Source of the DNA: Burkholderiaceae bacterium
Lineage (GTDB): Bacteria > Pseudomonadota > Gammaproteobacteria > Burkholderiales > Burkholderiaceae_C
Assembly (NCBI GenBank): GCA_016790515.1
Contig: JAEUOY010000022.1
Location: 1 to 60,406 of the forward strand
Reading direction: 5' to 3'
Length of the DNA: 60,406 nt
Positions 52,816 through 60,406 of the stretch are shown piece by piece. Made by a program: the position numbers and the translations under genes. Each line of letters starts with the position of its first letter. Position 1 is the first letter of the stretch. Below the pieces are notes generated by a model. It saw only the letters and a list, made by a program, of their open reading frames with translations. It was not told the origin of the DNA and ran no database searches.

Positions 52816-55419
52816 ATGCCCGAGGGCTACCGGTTCGGCCGTTTGGAGATCCACCCGTCCGAGCGCGCGCTGCGCCTGGACGGGGCGCCGGTTGCGCTGG
52901 GCGCGCGCGCCTTCGACCTGCTGCTGGCCCTGGTCGAGCGCCGCGACCGCACGGTGAGCAAGCACGAGCTGCTCGACCAGGTCTGGGCCGGGCTGGTGGT
53001 CGAGGAGAACAACCTGCAGGTGCAGATCAGCACGCTGCGCAGGCTGCTCGGCAGCGCGGCGATCGCCACGGTGCCGGGCCGCGGCTACCGGTTCACGATG
53101 GCCGCGTCGCCGCAGCTGTCCGGCGCCGAACTGCCGACCCCGGCGGGCACCCACCTGCACGCGCCACCGTCCGCACTGCCGTCCGCACTGCCGTCCGCAC
53201 GACCGTCCTCACAACCGGCCACACAGCCGCCCGCCCAGCTGCCGCCGCTGATCGGCCGCGACGACGACCGGGCGGCGCTGGCCGACCTGCTCGCCGCGCA
53301 CCGGCTGGTCACGCTGGTCGGCGCGACCGGGATGGGCAAGACGCGCCTGGCCCAGCACCTGTTGTGGTCGCAGCGCGAGGCGCTGGAGCACGGCGTGGCC
53401 TGGGTCGAGCTGGCGCCGGTGACCGATGTCGGTCAGCTGGTGGGCAACCTGGCGGCCGCGCTGGGCCTGCGCACCGGCGACGGCGAGCCGCTGGCCGCGC
53501 TGGTGCGCTCGCTGCGGCCGCTGGCGGTGCTGGTCGCGCTCGACAACGCCGAGCACCTGGTCGACGCGGTCAGCACGGTGGCCCAGGCGCTGCTCGACGG
53601 CTGCCCGCAGCTGCGCCTGCTGGTGACCAGCCAGACGCCGCTGAAGCTCGAGGCCGAGCGCATCTACCGGCTCGGTGGGCTGGGATTGCCCGCGGCCGCC
53701 GACACGCCGCTGTCCGCGGCCGAGGCGCTGCGCCACGGCGCGGTGGCGCTGTTCGTCGAGCGTGCCCAGGCCGCCGATCGCCGCTTCCGCCTCGACGAAG
53801 GCAACGTCGCAATAGTCGTCGACATCTGCCGCCAGCTCGACGGCATGGCCCTGGCGCTGGAACTGGCCGCGGCGCGCGTGCCGCTGCTGGGCGTGGCCGG
53901 GCTGCGCTCGGCGCTGGCCGACCGGCTGCGGGTGCTGACCGGCGGCCACCGCGGGGCGCCGCCGCGGCAGCAGACGCTGCGCGCCGCGCTGGCGTGGAGC
54001 GTCGGCCTGCTCAGCCCGGTCGAGCAGCGGGTGTTCTGCCGCCTGGGCGTGTTTGCCGGCGGCTTCACGCTGGAGCTGGCCCGGCAGGTGGCCGCCGACC
54101 CGCCGGGCAGCGGGCCGATCGACGAGTGGGGGGTGCTGGAGGCGCTCGGCGCGCTGGTCGACCGCTCGCTGGTCGGCGTCGACGGCGAGGCGACGCCGCG
54201 CTATGCGCTGCTGGCCTCGCCGCGGCTGCTCGCGCTCGAGCGGCTGGACGGCAGCGGCGAGCTCGAAGCGGTGCGCGAACGCCATGCGAGAGCGATCAGC
54301 ACGCTGTTCGCCGACCGCGACGCCGACCTGCAGGCCGGCCGGCTCGGCCACGACCCGTTCGTGCGACTGCTCGAACCCGAACTCGACAACGCCCGCGCAG
54401 CGCTGGCCTGGTCGCTGCCGAACCGGCCCGCCTGGGCGGTGGCGCTGGCCCCGGCGCTGACGCTGGCGCTGGGCGGCTCGCGTTCGCCCGAGCGCCTGGC
54501 GGTGTGGGACCAGACCGCGGCGGCGGTCGACACTGCGCTGCCGCTGGCCCAGCGCGCCCGCTGGCACCTGGGCGCCGGCCGGCCGCAGACGATCGCCGCG
54601 ACGACCCGGCTGGGCTGGCTGCGCACCGCGCTGGCGCTTTACCGCGAACTCGGCGACCCGCTCATGGTGCACCGGGCGATCGCCGACCTGCTGAGCATGG
54701 CCGCCCACCTGGAAGAGGCCGAGCGCGAAGCATTGCACGCCGAGCTGCTGGCGCTGGAACAGGCCGCCCGCGCGCGCGGCACGCTGTCGGCGCGCCAGCA
54801 GTTCTTCGGCCAGCAGGCCGAGGCCTTCTACCGCGCGGCACGCGGCGAACTGGCCGCCGCCGAGGCCGCCAACCAGCGCATGCTGGGGCTGGCCGAGGCC
54901 ATCGGCAACAGCTCGGCCAAGGTCACGGTGCTGAACAACCTGGCCGACAGCGCGCTGGCCGCCGGCCGGGTGGATGAGGCGGTGCGGCGAGGCCGCGAAC
55001 GGGTGGCCAGCCTGGTCGCCAGCCGCGACCGCGCGGGGCTGGCCTATGCCCGGCTGAACCTGGCCAATGCGCTGCTGATGCAGGGCGACGCCGCCGGCGC
55101 CCGCGAGCAGGCCGCGCTGGGAGCGCCCGCGGCGGCGCTGTTTGCGCTGGAACACGACTGGGCCGACGTGCTGGCCGGCCTGGCCGCCCAGGAAGGCCGG
55201 CCGCGCACCGCCGCCCACCTGTGCGGCCACGCCGACGCGGCCTACGCCGGCCGCGCCGAGGTGCGCGAGCGCAACGAGGCCCGCATCCGCGCCCAGGCCG
55301 AGGCGGCCGCGCGCGCCGCGCTGGGCGACGCCGAGTTCGCCGCGCTGCGCGAGATGGGCGGCGGGCTCGATTTCGCGACCGCCGCGCGGCTGGCGCTGGG
55401 CGATGACGACACCGCCTGA
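52816..55419 (+). CDS. Winged-helix transcriptional regulator with STAND-type ATPase and TPR-like C-terminus
   Basis: An 867-residue regulator. The start ATG 52816 was chosen for AGGAGG 8 nt upstream; GTG 52789 would add nine residues. An OmpR/ToxR-type winged helix (about 5-95, RAFDLLLALVERRDRTVSKH) is followed by a repetitive Pro/Ser/Ala linker (112-145), an AAA/NB-ARC-like NTPase with Walker A GATGMGKT (169-176) and VLVALDNAEHLVDA as Walker B, then helical repeats (about 490-800). Such proteins (CadC/AfsR-like hybrids) are ATP-dependent switches. It lies opposite the small ORF and RND efflux operon, which it may regulate. Confidence 0.85.
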   Translation: MPEGYRFGRLEIHPSERALRLDGAPVALGARAFDLLLALVERRDRTVSKHELLDQVWAGLVVEENNLQVQISTLRRLLGSAAIATVPGRGYRFTMAASPQLSGAELPTPAGTHLHAPPSALPSALPSARPSSQPATQPPAQLPPLIGRDDDRAALADLLAAHRLVTLVGATGMGKTRLAQHLLWSQREALEHGVAWVELAPVTDVGQLVGNLAAALGLRTGDGEPLAALVRSLRPLAVLVALDNAEHLVDAVSTVAQALLDGCPQLRLLVTSQTPLKLEAERIYRLGGLGLPAAADTPLSAAEALRHGAVALFVERAQAADRRFRLDEGNVAIVVDICRQLDGMALALELAAARVPLLGVAGLRSALADRLRVLTGGHRGAPPRQQTLRAALAWSVGLLSPVEQRVFCRLGVFAGGFTLELARQVAADPPGSGPIDEWGVLEALGALVDRSLVGVDGEATPRYALLASPRLLALERLDGSGELEAVRERHARAISTLFADRDADLQAGRLGHDPFVRLLEPELDNARAALAWSLPNRPAWAVALAPALTLALGGSRSPERLAVWDQTAAAVDTALPLAQRARWHLGAGRPQTIAATTRLGWLRTALALYRELGDPLMVHRAIADLLSMAAHLEEAEREALHAELLALEQAARARGTLSARQQFFGQQAEAFYRAARGELAAAEAANQRMLGLAEAIGNSSAKVTVLNNLADSALAAGRVDEAVRRGRERVASLVASRDRAGLAYARLNLANALLMQGDAAGAREQAALGAPAAALFALEHDWADVLAGLAAQEGRPRTAAHLCGHADAAYAGRAEVRERNEARIRAQAEAAARAALGDAEFAALREMGGGLDFATAARLALGDDDTA
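53167..53226 (+). repeat. Five tandem 12-bp units in the regulator linker
   Basis: Two exact units CCGTCCGCACTG are followed by three degenerate ones (CCGTCCGCACGA, CCGTCCTCACAA, CCGGCCACACAG). They encode a PSAL-type repeat between the DNA-binding and ATPase domains. Twelve-bp steps keep the frame, so slippage would only lengthen or shorten the linker. Confidence 0.85.
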
Positions 55420-55558
55420 TCGCTGCCGATCCGCCCCGGCCTTGCGTCAACCCTCTTGCGCCGCCCCGGCAACGGGCATAGGCTGAATTCATTGCATCCT
55501 GCGTCCGATCGCCGACCCGGGCGGGTCCGACGGGCGCCCAACCCGAGGAGAAGCGTCC

Positions 55559-57628
55559 ATGCCAAGCCCACAACCCGCCGGCGCGCTGCAGGTGGCCGAC
55601 ATCCGCACCCTGGCGATCGTCGGTCCCGCTGCCGCCGGCAAGACCTGCCTGGCCGAAGCGTTGCTGCTGGCCAGCGGCGCGATCACCACTGCCGGCAGCC
55701 TCGAGCGCGGCAGCATGGTCAGCGACTTCGATCCGCTCGAGCGGCGCATGCAGCATTCGCTGCACGCCGCGGTGATGCACTGCCACTGGCAGGGCAGCCG
55801 CGTCCACTTCATCGACACCCCGGGCGCCGCCGACTTCGTCGGCCACAGCCTGCCGGCGCTGGAGGCGGTGGAGACCGCCGCGGTGGTGGTCAGCGCGGTC
55901 AACGGCATCGAGCCGGCCGCGGTGCGGATGATGCAGCAGGCAGCCGAGCGCGGGCTCGACCGCATGATCATCGTCAACAAGATCGACGCCCAGGGCGTCG
56001 ACCTGGCCGCGCTGCTGGCGCAGATCCAGGCCAGCTTCGGCAAGGAATGCCTGCCGGTCAACCTGCCGGTGGGCGCCGGCGACGGCACGGTGAAGGTCGT
56101 CGACTGCTTCTACCAGCGCAGCGGCGACAGCGACTTCGGTCCGGTGGAGGCCGCGCACCGCGCGCTGGTCGAGCAGGTGGTCGAGGTCGATTCGGCCTTC
56201 GTCGAGCGCTACCTCGAGGACGGCGACATCGACGCCAGCGAGCTGCACGCGCCGCTGGAGCAGGCGCTGCGAGAAGGCCACCTGATCCCGGTGTGCTTCG
56301 TCTCGGCGCGCACCGGCGCCGGCGTGAACGAGCTGCTCGACGTGATCCACAAGCTGCTGCCGCACCCCGGCGAGGGCAACCCGCCGGCCTTCCTCAACGG
56401 CGAGGGCGAGGCCGCGGTGCCGCTGCAGGCGCAGCCCGACCCGGCGGCGCATGTGCTGGCGCATGTGTTCAAGGTCACCGTCGACCCCTATGTCGGCAAG
56501 ATGGGCATCCTGCGGGTGCACCAGGGCACGCTGACGCAGGGCATGCAGCTGTATGTCGGCGACGGCCGCAAGCCGTTCAAGGTGGCGCACCTGTACCTGC
56601 TGCAGGGCAAGAACACCGTCGAGGTGCCGCGCGCGCTGCCCGGCGACATCTGCGCAATCGCCAAGGTCGACGAATTGCATTTCGACGCGGTGCTGCACGA
56701 CGCCGCCGAGGACGACCACATCCACCTCGCGCCGCTGCCCTTCCCGGTGCCGGTGCACGGGCTGGCGATCAGCCCGAAAAGGCGTGGCGACGAGCAGCGG
56801 CTGTGGGAGATCCTGGCCAAGCTGGTCGACGAGGACGTCTGCCTGAAGGTCACCCATGTCGCCGGCACCAACGAGACGGTCGTCTACGGGCTGGGCGACC
56901 TGCACCTGCGGGTGCTGCTCGAGCGGCTGCGCGAGGTGCACCGCTTCGAGGTCGAGACCCAGCCGCCGCGCATCGCCTACCGCGAGACCGCGACCGCGCC
57001 GGCCGAGGGCCACCACCGCCACAAGAAGCAGAGCGGTGGTGCCGGCCAGTTCGGCGAGGTCAAGCTGCGCGTCGACCCGCTGCCGCGCGGCGGCGGCTTC
57101 GAGTTCGTCGACGCGGTCAAGGGCGGCGTGATCCCGGGCGTCTACATTCCGGCGGTCGAGAAGGGCGTGCGCGAGGTGCTGGCCTCGGGCGCGATCTCGG
57201 GCCACCCGGTGGTCGACGTCAAGGTCACCGTGCTCGACGGCAAGCACCACAGCGTCGACAGCAAGGAGATCGCCTTCGTCACCGCCGGCCGCAAGGCGAT
57301 GCTGGCGGCGATGCGCGAGGCGCGGCCGATCGTGCTCGAGCCGATCGTCGACCTCGAGATCACCGCGCCCGATCGCGCGATGGGCGACATCACCGGCGAC
57401 CTGGCCTCGCGCCGCGCCCAGGTGGCGGGCACCCAGGGCGGGCTGGCCGGCCTCATGGTGGTCAAGGCGCAGGCGCCACTGTCGGAACTGACGGGCTACC
57501 AGTCGCGCCTGAACGCGCTGACCAGCGGCGAAGGCCGCTACACGCTGGCGCTGTCGCACTACGAGGCGGTGCCTGCGCAGGTGCAGTCGCAGCTGACGAC
57601 CGCCTGGCAGGCGCACGACGAGGACTGA
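55559..57628 (+). CDS. EF-G-like translational GTPase (EF-G2 family)
   Basis: A 689-residue protein with the EF-G domain order: G domain (G1 GPAAAGKT 22-29, G3 DTPG 85-88, G4 NKID 139-142), then domains II to V (VFKVTVDPYVGKMGILRVHQ, GGVIPGVYIPAVEKGVREVL, SHYEAVPAQ). After DTPG, normal EF-G has His, the GTPase catalytic residue; here it is Ala (DTPGAADF). The G1 loop also differs from the HIDAGKT form. These marks place it in the EF-G-like group that is not the main elongation factor and may have weak ribosome-stimulated hydrolysis. Role unknown. Confidence 0.9.
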   Translation: MPSPQPAGALQVADIRTLAIVGPAAAGKTCLAEALLLASGAITTAGSLERGSMVSDFDPLERRMQHSLHAAVMHCHWQGSRVHFIDTPGAADFVGHSLPALEAVETAAVVVSAVNGIEPAAVRMMQQAAERGLDRMIIVNKIDAQGVDLAALLAQIQASFGKECLPVNLPVGAGDGTVKVVDCFYQRSGDSDFGPVEAAHRALVEQVVEVDSAFVERYLEDGDIDASELHAPLEQALREGHLIPVCFVSARTGAGVNELLDVIHKLLPHPGEGNPPAFLNGEGEAAVPLQAQPDPAAHVLAHVFKVTVDPYVGKMGILRVHQGTLTQGMQLYVGDGRKPFKVAHLYLLQGKNTVEVPRALPGDICAIAKVDELHFDAVLHDAAEDDHIHLAPLPFPVPVHGLAISPKRRGDEQRLWEILAKLVDEDVCLKVTHVAGTNETVVYGLGDLHLRVLLERLREVHRFEVETQPPRIAYRETATAPAEGHHRHKKQSGGAGQFGEVKLRVDPLPRGGGFEFVDAVKGGVIPGVYIPAVEKGVREVLASGAISGHPVVDVKVTVLDGKHHSVDSKEIAFVTAGRKAMLAAMREARPIVLEPIVDLEITAPDRAMGDITGDLASRRAQVAGTQGGLAGLMVVKAQAPLSELTGYQSRLNALTSGEGRYTLALSHYEAVPAQVQSQLTTAWQAHDED

Positions 57629-57649
57629 GCGCAGCCTCAGGGCCACGGA

Positions 57650-57676
57650 CCGCCGGCCCGGCCATCGGGCCGGCGG
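57650..57676. terminator. Strong GC hairpin between convergent genes
   Basis: CCGCCGGCCCG-GCCAT-CGGGCCGGCGG is a perfect 11-bp stem with a 5-nt loop, 22 nt after the EF-G-like stop and 60 nt past the ferritin-like stop. No T-run follows on either strand, so it may stop both transcripts or act with Rho. Confidence 0.5.
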
Positions 57677-57735
57677 CCGAGCGGCGGCCGCGGCGGCAGC
57701 GACCACAGCGCCGTCGCCGTCGCGGCGCAGGCCGC

Positions 57736-58185
57736 TCATCCCGGCGCGAAGGCCTCGGTCTGCCCGGGCTTGCGCATCATCTTGTCGACCTCGTCCTGAT
57801 GCGCCATCTCGGCGGCGATCATGGCGCGGGCGTATTCCTCCAGCCGCACGTTCTGGTCGCGGGTCAGGACCAGCAGGTCCTCATAGGCCTTCAGCGCCTC
57901 GGCCTCGTGCTGCAGCGACTCCCGCAGGATGTCGCCGATGTCGTGCTGGTGCGACTCCAGCAGCGGCCCGATGCCCAGCGATGGATGGCCGCCGAGCGAG
58001 GTGACCATCTCGCCGGCCTGGCGGGCATGGTCCAGGCTTTCGGTGGCCTGGGCCTGCAGCCAGCCGACGATCGGGATCCGGTTGTAGCCGTAGACCATCA
58101 GCGCGTAGTGCGTGTAGCGCACGACGCCTGCCAACTCGAACTCCATGATGCGGTTGAGCGTGTTCAGGACGGCGGGTTTGTCCAT
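57736..58185 (-). CDS. Ferritin-like (bacterioferritin family) protein
   Basis: A 149-residue four-helix protein. EFELAGVVRYTHYALMVYG (helix A), ESLDHARQAGEMVTSLGG (B), LQHEAEALKAYEDLLVL (C) and EYARAMIAAEMAHQDEVDKM (D) give the carboxylate/His pattern of a di-iron site, although the helix B motif is ESxDH and not the exact ExxH of classical Bfr. AAGGA lies 8 nt before ATG 58185. It lies divergent from tonB with a Fur-box-like site between them, so it probably belongs to iron storage and control. Confidence 0.85.
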   Translation of the reverse strand: MDKPAVLNTLNRIMEFELAGVVRYTHYALMVYGYNRIPIVGWLQAQATESLDHARQAGEMVTSLGGHPSLGIGPLLESHQHDIGDILRESLQHEAEALKAYEDLLVLTRDQNVRLEEYARAMIAAEMAHQDEVDKMMRKPGQTEAFAPG

Positions 58186-58278
58186 GTCGGTGTCCTTTGC
58201 GGGTTGGAACGGCGCCGGCAGGGCGCCAGGCCACTCTACTCTGCGACGACCGGAACGCGGAAGCGGAAGTTTATTTAC

Positions 58279-58298
58279 GAATCGTTCGCATTTGCATT
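58279..58298. promoter_or_regulatory. Fur-box-like site between the ferritin-like gene and tonB
   Basis: GAATCGTTCGCATTTGCATT, within an AT-rich patch (58270-58305) that stands out from the GC-rich surroundings, resembles the repeated NAT-hexamer arrangement of Fur boxes in beta-proteobacteria (AATGCGAACGATTC on the other strand). It lies 33 nt before the tonB start and 93 nt before the ferritin-like start. Confidence 0.6.
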
Positions 58299-58331
58299 AA
58301 TATCGGTCGATCCTGCCCCAGCCCGGCCGCC

Positions 58332-59150
58332 ATGACCCCTTCCGCCCTGCCATTGCCCCTCGGCACCGCGCCACCGGCGCAGCGCCCGGCACCGGCGACG
58401 CCGCCGCCCGCCCTGCAACGCGGCGGCACCGGGCCGGCTGCCGCAGAACCGGCGCGGCCCGCAGCGCCCGGCGCGCTGCGGGCGGCCGCCCTCAGCAGCG
58501 AGTTGTCGCCGGCCGAGCGCCGCGGGCTGATCGCCGGTGTCGGCGGCCTGCACCTGCTGCTGCTGTGGGGCCTGCTGCAGGTCGGCGCAGTGCGCCAGGT
58601 GCTGCACCCGATCGCGCCGCTGATGGTCGATTTCATCAGCGTCGAGGCGCCGCCCAAGCCGGCACCGCCGCCGCCACCGCCGCAGCCCGAGCGGGTGCGA
58701 CCACTGCGGCCGGCGCCGCTGCCGGTGGTGGTGGCGGCGCCCACGCCGCAGGCGCCGCCGGCGCCGACCAGCTTCGTGGTGCCCGAGCCGCTGCCGCAGC
58801 CGGTGCAGGCGGCGCCGGCGCCACCGGCCCCGGTCACGGCACCGGCGCCGGTGCAAGCGCCGGTGCCGAAGCCGGTGGCCGCCTCGGCGCTGCGCTACGC
58901 GGTGCTGCCGCCGGTCGAGCTGCCGCTGGCCTCGCGCCGGCTCGGCGAATCGGGCACCGTGCTGCTGCGCGTGGTGTTCGACGCCCAGGGCCACGTCAAG
59001 CAGGCCAGCGTGCAGCGCAGCTCGGGCTTCGCCCGCCTCGACGAACAGGCGCTGGCGGCGATGCGCCAGGCCCGCATCCAGCCGTTCCTGGAGAACGGCC
59101 AGGCCATCGAGGTCAGCGCGCTCGCGCCGCTGGCCTACGAGCTGGACTGA
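58332..59150 (+). CDS. tonB: TonB energy-transducing protein
   Basis: A 272-residue periplasm-spanning protein. One N-terminal membrane helix (about 62-85, LIAGVGGLHLLLLWGLLQVG) follows an unusually long, Pro/Ala-rich cytoplasmic leader. A Pro-rich spacer (PPKPAPPPPPPQPERVRP) leads to the C-terminal domain with LPLASRRLGESGTVLLRVVF and SSGFARLDEQALAAM, typical of TonB. It transmits proton-motive force to outer-membrane receptors. First gene of the tonB-exbB-exbD operon. Confidence 0.93.
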   Translation: MTPSALPLPLGTAPPAQRPAPATPPPALQRGGTGPAAAEPARPAAPGALRAAALSSELSPAERRGLIAGVGGLHLLLLWGLLQVGAVRQVLHPIAPLMVDFISVEAPPKPAPPPPPPQPERVRPLRPAPLPVVVAAPTPQAPPAPTSFVVPEPLPQPVQAAPAPPAPVTAPAPVQAPVPKPVAASALRYAVLPPVELPLASRRLGESGTVLLRVVFDAQGHVKQASVQRSSGFARLDEQALAAMRQARIQPFLENGQAIEVSALAPLAYELD

Positions 59151-59196
59151 CCGCGATCCCGCCGCCCCTTCCCTGTCTCACAACGACCGCACTGTC

Positions 59197-59982
59197 ATGG
59201 ACACCTCCTCCTCGCTCGGCTTCGGCCATTTCATCGCCCAGACCGATGCGCTGGGCCGGACCTTGCTGGTCCTGCTGCTGCTGATGTCGCTGGCGTCCTG
59301 GGCGCTGGTGGCGCTCAAGGGCTTCGCGCAGTGGCGGCGCCAGCGCCGCGCAGCGGCCTTCCTGGCCAGTTTCTGGAACGCACCGACGCTGGACGAGGTG
59401 CAGCACCAGCTGAGCACCCATGGTGCCCACGATCCGTTCGCCCACCTGACCGCCCATGCGCTGCACGCCCAGCAGCACCATGCGCGCCACGGCGCGACCC
59501 GGCTGGCCGACGCCGGCAGCACCGCCGACTTCATCACCCGCACGATCCGCAAGGTGCTCGACGAGGAGACCACCCGGATGGAAAGCGGCCTGACGACGCT
59601 GGCCACGGTGGGCGCCACCGCGCCCTTCGTCGGCCTGTTCGGCACCGTGTGGGGTGTCTACCACGCGCTGGTGGCGATCGGCATCAGCGGCGCCGGCACG
59701 CTCGACAAGGTGGCCGGCCCGGTCGGCGAGGCGCTGATCATGACCGGCCTGGGCCTGGCGGTGGCGATTCCCGCGGTGGTGGCCTACAACGCCTTCGTGC
59801 GCGCCAACCGGGTGCTGGCGGCGCGGCTCGACGCCTTCGCGTTCGAGCTGCACAGCTTCCTGACGCTGGGCGAGGCGCCGGGCGCCACCCACTACCAGGC
59901 CCACCACCAGGCCCACCACCCGGTTCACCCGTCCGCCGCCGGCGCCGAGCGCGTGCGCGCGGTGCGCCCGGTCGTCGCCTGA
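59197..59982 (+). CDS. exbB: ExbB proton-channel subunit
   Basis: A 261-residue inner-membrane protein with three membrane segments (about 24-44, 140-163, 182-205). The motif LTTLATVGATAPFVGLFGTVWGVYHAL and GEALIMTGLGLAVAIPAVVAYN are MotA/TolQ/ExbB hallmarks. The last 35 residues contain a His-rich stretch (HYQAHHQAHHPVH) absent in usual ExbB. It lies 46 nt after tonB and 14 nt before exbD. Confidence 0.94.
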   Translation: MDTSSSLGFGHFIAQTDALGRTLLVLLLLMSLASWALVALKGFAQWRRQRRAAAFLASFWNAPTLDEVQHQLSTHGAHDPFAHLTAHALHAQQHHARHGATRLADAGSTADFITRTIRKVLDEETTRMESGLTTLATVGATAPFVGLFGTVWGVYHALVAIGISGAGTLDKVAGPVGEALIMTGLGLAVAIPAVVAYNAFVRANRVLAARLDAFAFELHSFLTLGEAPGATHYQAHHQAHHPVHPSAAGAERVRAVRPVVA

Positions 59983-59996
59983 GCGGGAGGGCGACG

Positions 59997-60406
59997 ATGG
60001 CCTTCGCCTCCTTCAACGGTCAGCGCGGCGCGGCGCCGATGGCCGAGATCAACATGGTGCCGCTGATCGACGTGATGCTGGTGCTGCTGGTGATCTTCAT
60101 CGTCACCGCGCCGCTGCTGACCCATGCGGTCAAGCTCGAGCTGCCGCGCGCCAGCTCGTCGGCGAACGAGCTGAAGCCCGACAAGATCGAGTTCGCGATC
60201 GACGCCGCCGGCCAGCGTTTCTTCAACGGCGAGCCGGTCGACCGCGCCGAGGCCGCCCGGCGCTTCGCCCAGGCGGTGGTCGCGGCCACCGGCGGCAGGC
60301 CGCAGCCCGAGCTGCACCTGCGTGCCGACCAGGCGGTGGCCTACCGCGCGGTGGCCGAGACGCTGGCCGACGCCGGCCGTGCCGGGCTGACCCGCATCGG
60401 CTTCGT
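59997..60406 (+). CDS. exbD: ExbD, cut off by the window end
   Basis: ATG 59997 (behind GGGAGG) opens MAFASFNGQRGAAPMAEINM, then the single membrane helix MVPLIDVMLVLLVIFIVTAP with the conserved Asp that carries protons. The periplasmic domain follows (RFFNGEPVDRAEAARRFAQ and LHLRADQAVAYRAVAE) and runs to the last base without a stop. About 136 residues are visible of roughly 140 expected, so only the last few are missing. Confidence 0.93.
   Translation, partial: MAFASFNGQRGAAPMAEINMVPLIDVMLVLLVIFIVTAPLLTHAVKLELPRASSSANELKPDKIEFAIDAAGQRFFNGEPVDRAEAARRFAQAVVAATGGRPQPELHLRADQAVAYRAVAETLADAGRAGLTRIGF

Noticed and set aside
55456-58335. Very long plus-strand frame through the EF-G-like gene and beyond
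   Set aside because: It is an off-frame reading of the EF-G-like gene that runs on over the antisense of the ferritin-like gene, with low-complexity Arg/Gly/Ala content.
1-60406. tRNA, rRNA and CRISPR arrays
   Set aside because: Looked for conserved rRNA cores, tRNA T-loop/anticodon layouts in intergenic gaps and spaced direct repeats; none seen by eye. A tRNAscan/Infernal run would settle it.

Overview
The window is high-GC DNA (about 70% G+C over most of its length) with the gene content of a beta-proteobacterium of the order Burkholderiales, probably a Rubrivivax/Leptothrix/Ideonella-type relative. The evidence is PEP-CTERM surface proteins, a Liv-type aromatic/branched-chain acid uptake cluster with its own acyl-CoA ligase, an HAE1-NodT efflux operon, a B12-dependent ribonucleotide reductase and many 4-bp ATGA/GTGA gene overlaps. 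This assignment is inference from gene content. No rRNA, tRNA or CRISPR array was seen.

Positions 1-5400 are an accessory segment with visibly lower GC. It holds the tail of a truncated gene, a 24-bp direct repeat that may be an IS end, a small HEPN-like protein (251-703), an integrase remnant broken by an amber codon (796-1011, minus), and a 1434-1442 residue protein that joins a STAND/NACHT-like P-loop NTPase to a C-terminal PD-(D/E)XK-like nuclease (1037-5365). This is the best candidate for an undescribed defence system.

Positions 5677-20599 are a sugar-acid catabolic regulon. A ten-gene, tightly overlapping minus-strand operon (14315 down to 5677) encodes a CUT1 sugar ABC transporter, a gluconokinase, two SDR dehydrogenases, a cupin, a GntR/FCD regulator and a DenD-like dehydrogenase. 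A plus-strand operon (17262-20599) encodes an IlvD/EDD-family aldonate dehydratase, 2-keto-3-deoxygalactonokinase and KDPGal aldolase, with a 2-hydroxyacid dehydrogenase divergent from it. A matching 20-bp operator-like site (17/20 identical) lies before both operons. Two tandem PEP-CTERM genes (14522-15893) lie between them.

Positions 20653-32266 are mixed housekeeping and respiration: an EamA exporter, a carboxypeptidase-G2-like M20 peptidase split by an in-frame TAG, an acyl-CoA thioesterase, a UvrD-type helicase divergent from nrdJ with a LexA-like site between them, an octaheme nitrite reductase with a perfect FNR box upstream and a TPR partner, and crcB.

Positions 32479-43267 carry a livJ-H-M-G-F-like ABC transporter set plus acyl-CoA ligase (minus), a divergent two-PAS hybrid histidine kinase with an OmpR-type regulator, and a chemoreceptor that overlaps the regulator tail to tail. 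Positions 43508-46387 hold AMP nucleosidase and a GGDEF diguanylate cyclase.

Positions 46413-52293 are an RND efflux operon (MFP, HAE1 pump, NodT channel; minus), followed by a 50-residue small ORF and a divergent winged-helix/ATPase regulator (52816-55419). The window ends with an EF-G-like GTPase lacking the catalytic His, a ferritin-like protein, and a tonB-exbB-exbD operon (exbD cut by the window end) behind a Fur-box-like site.
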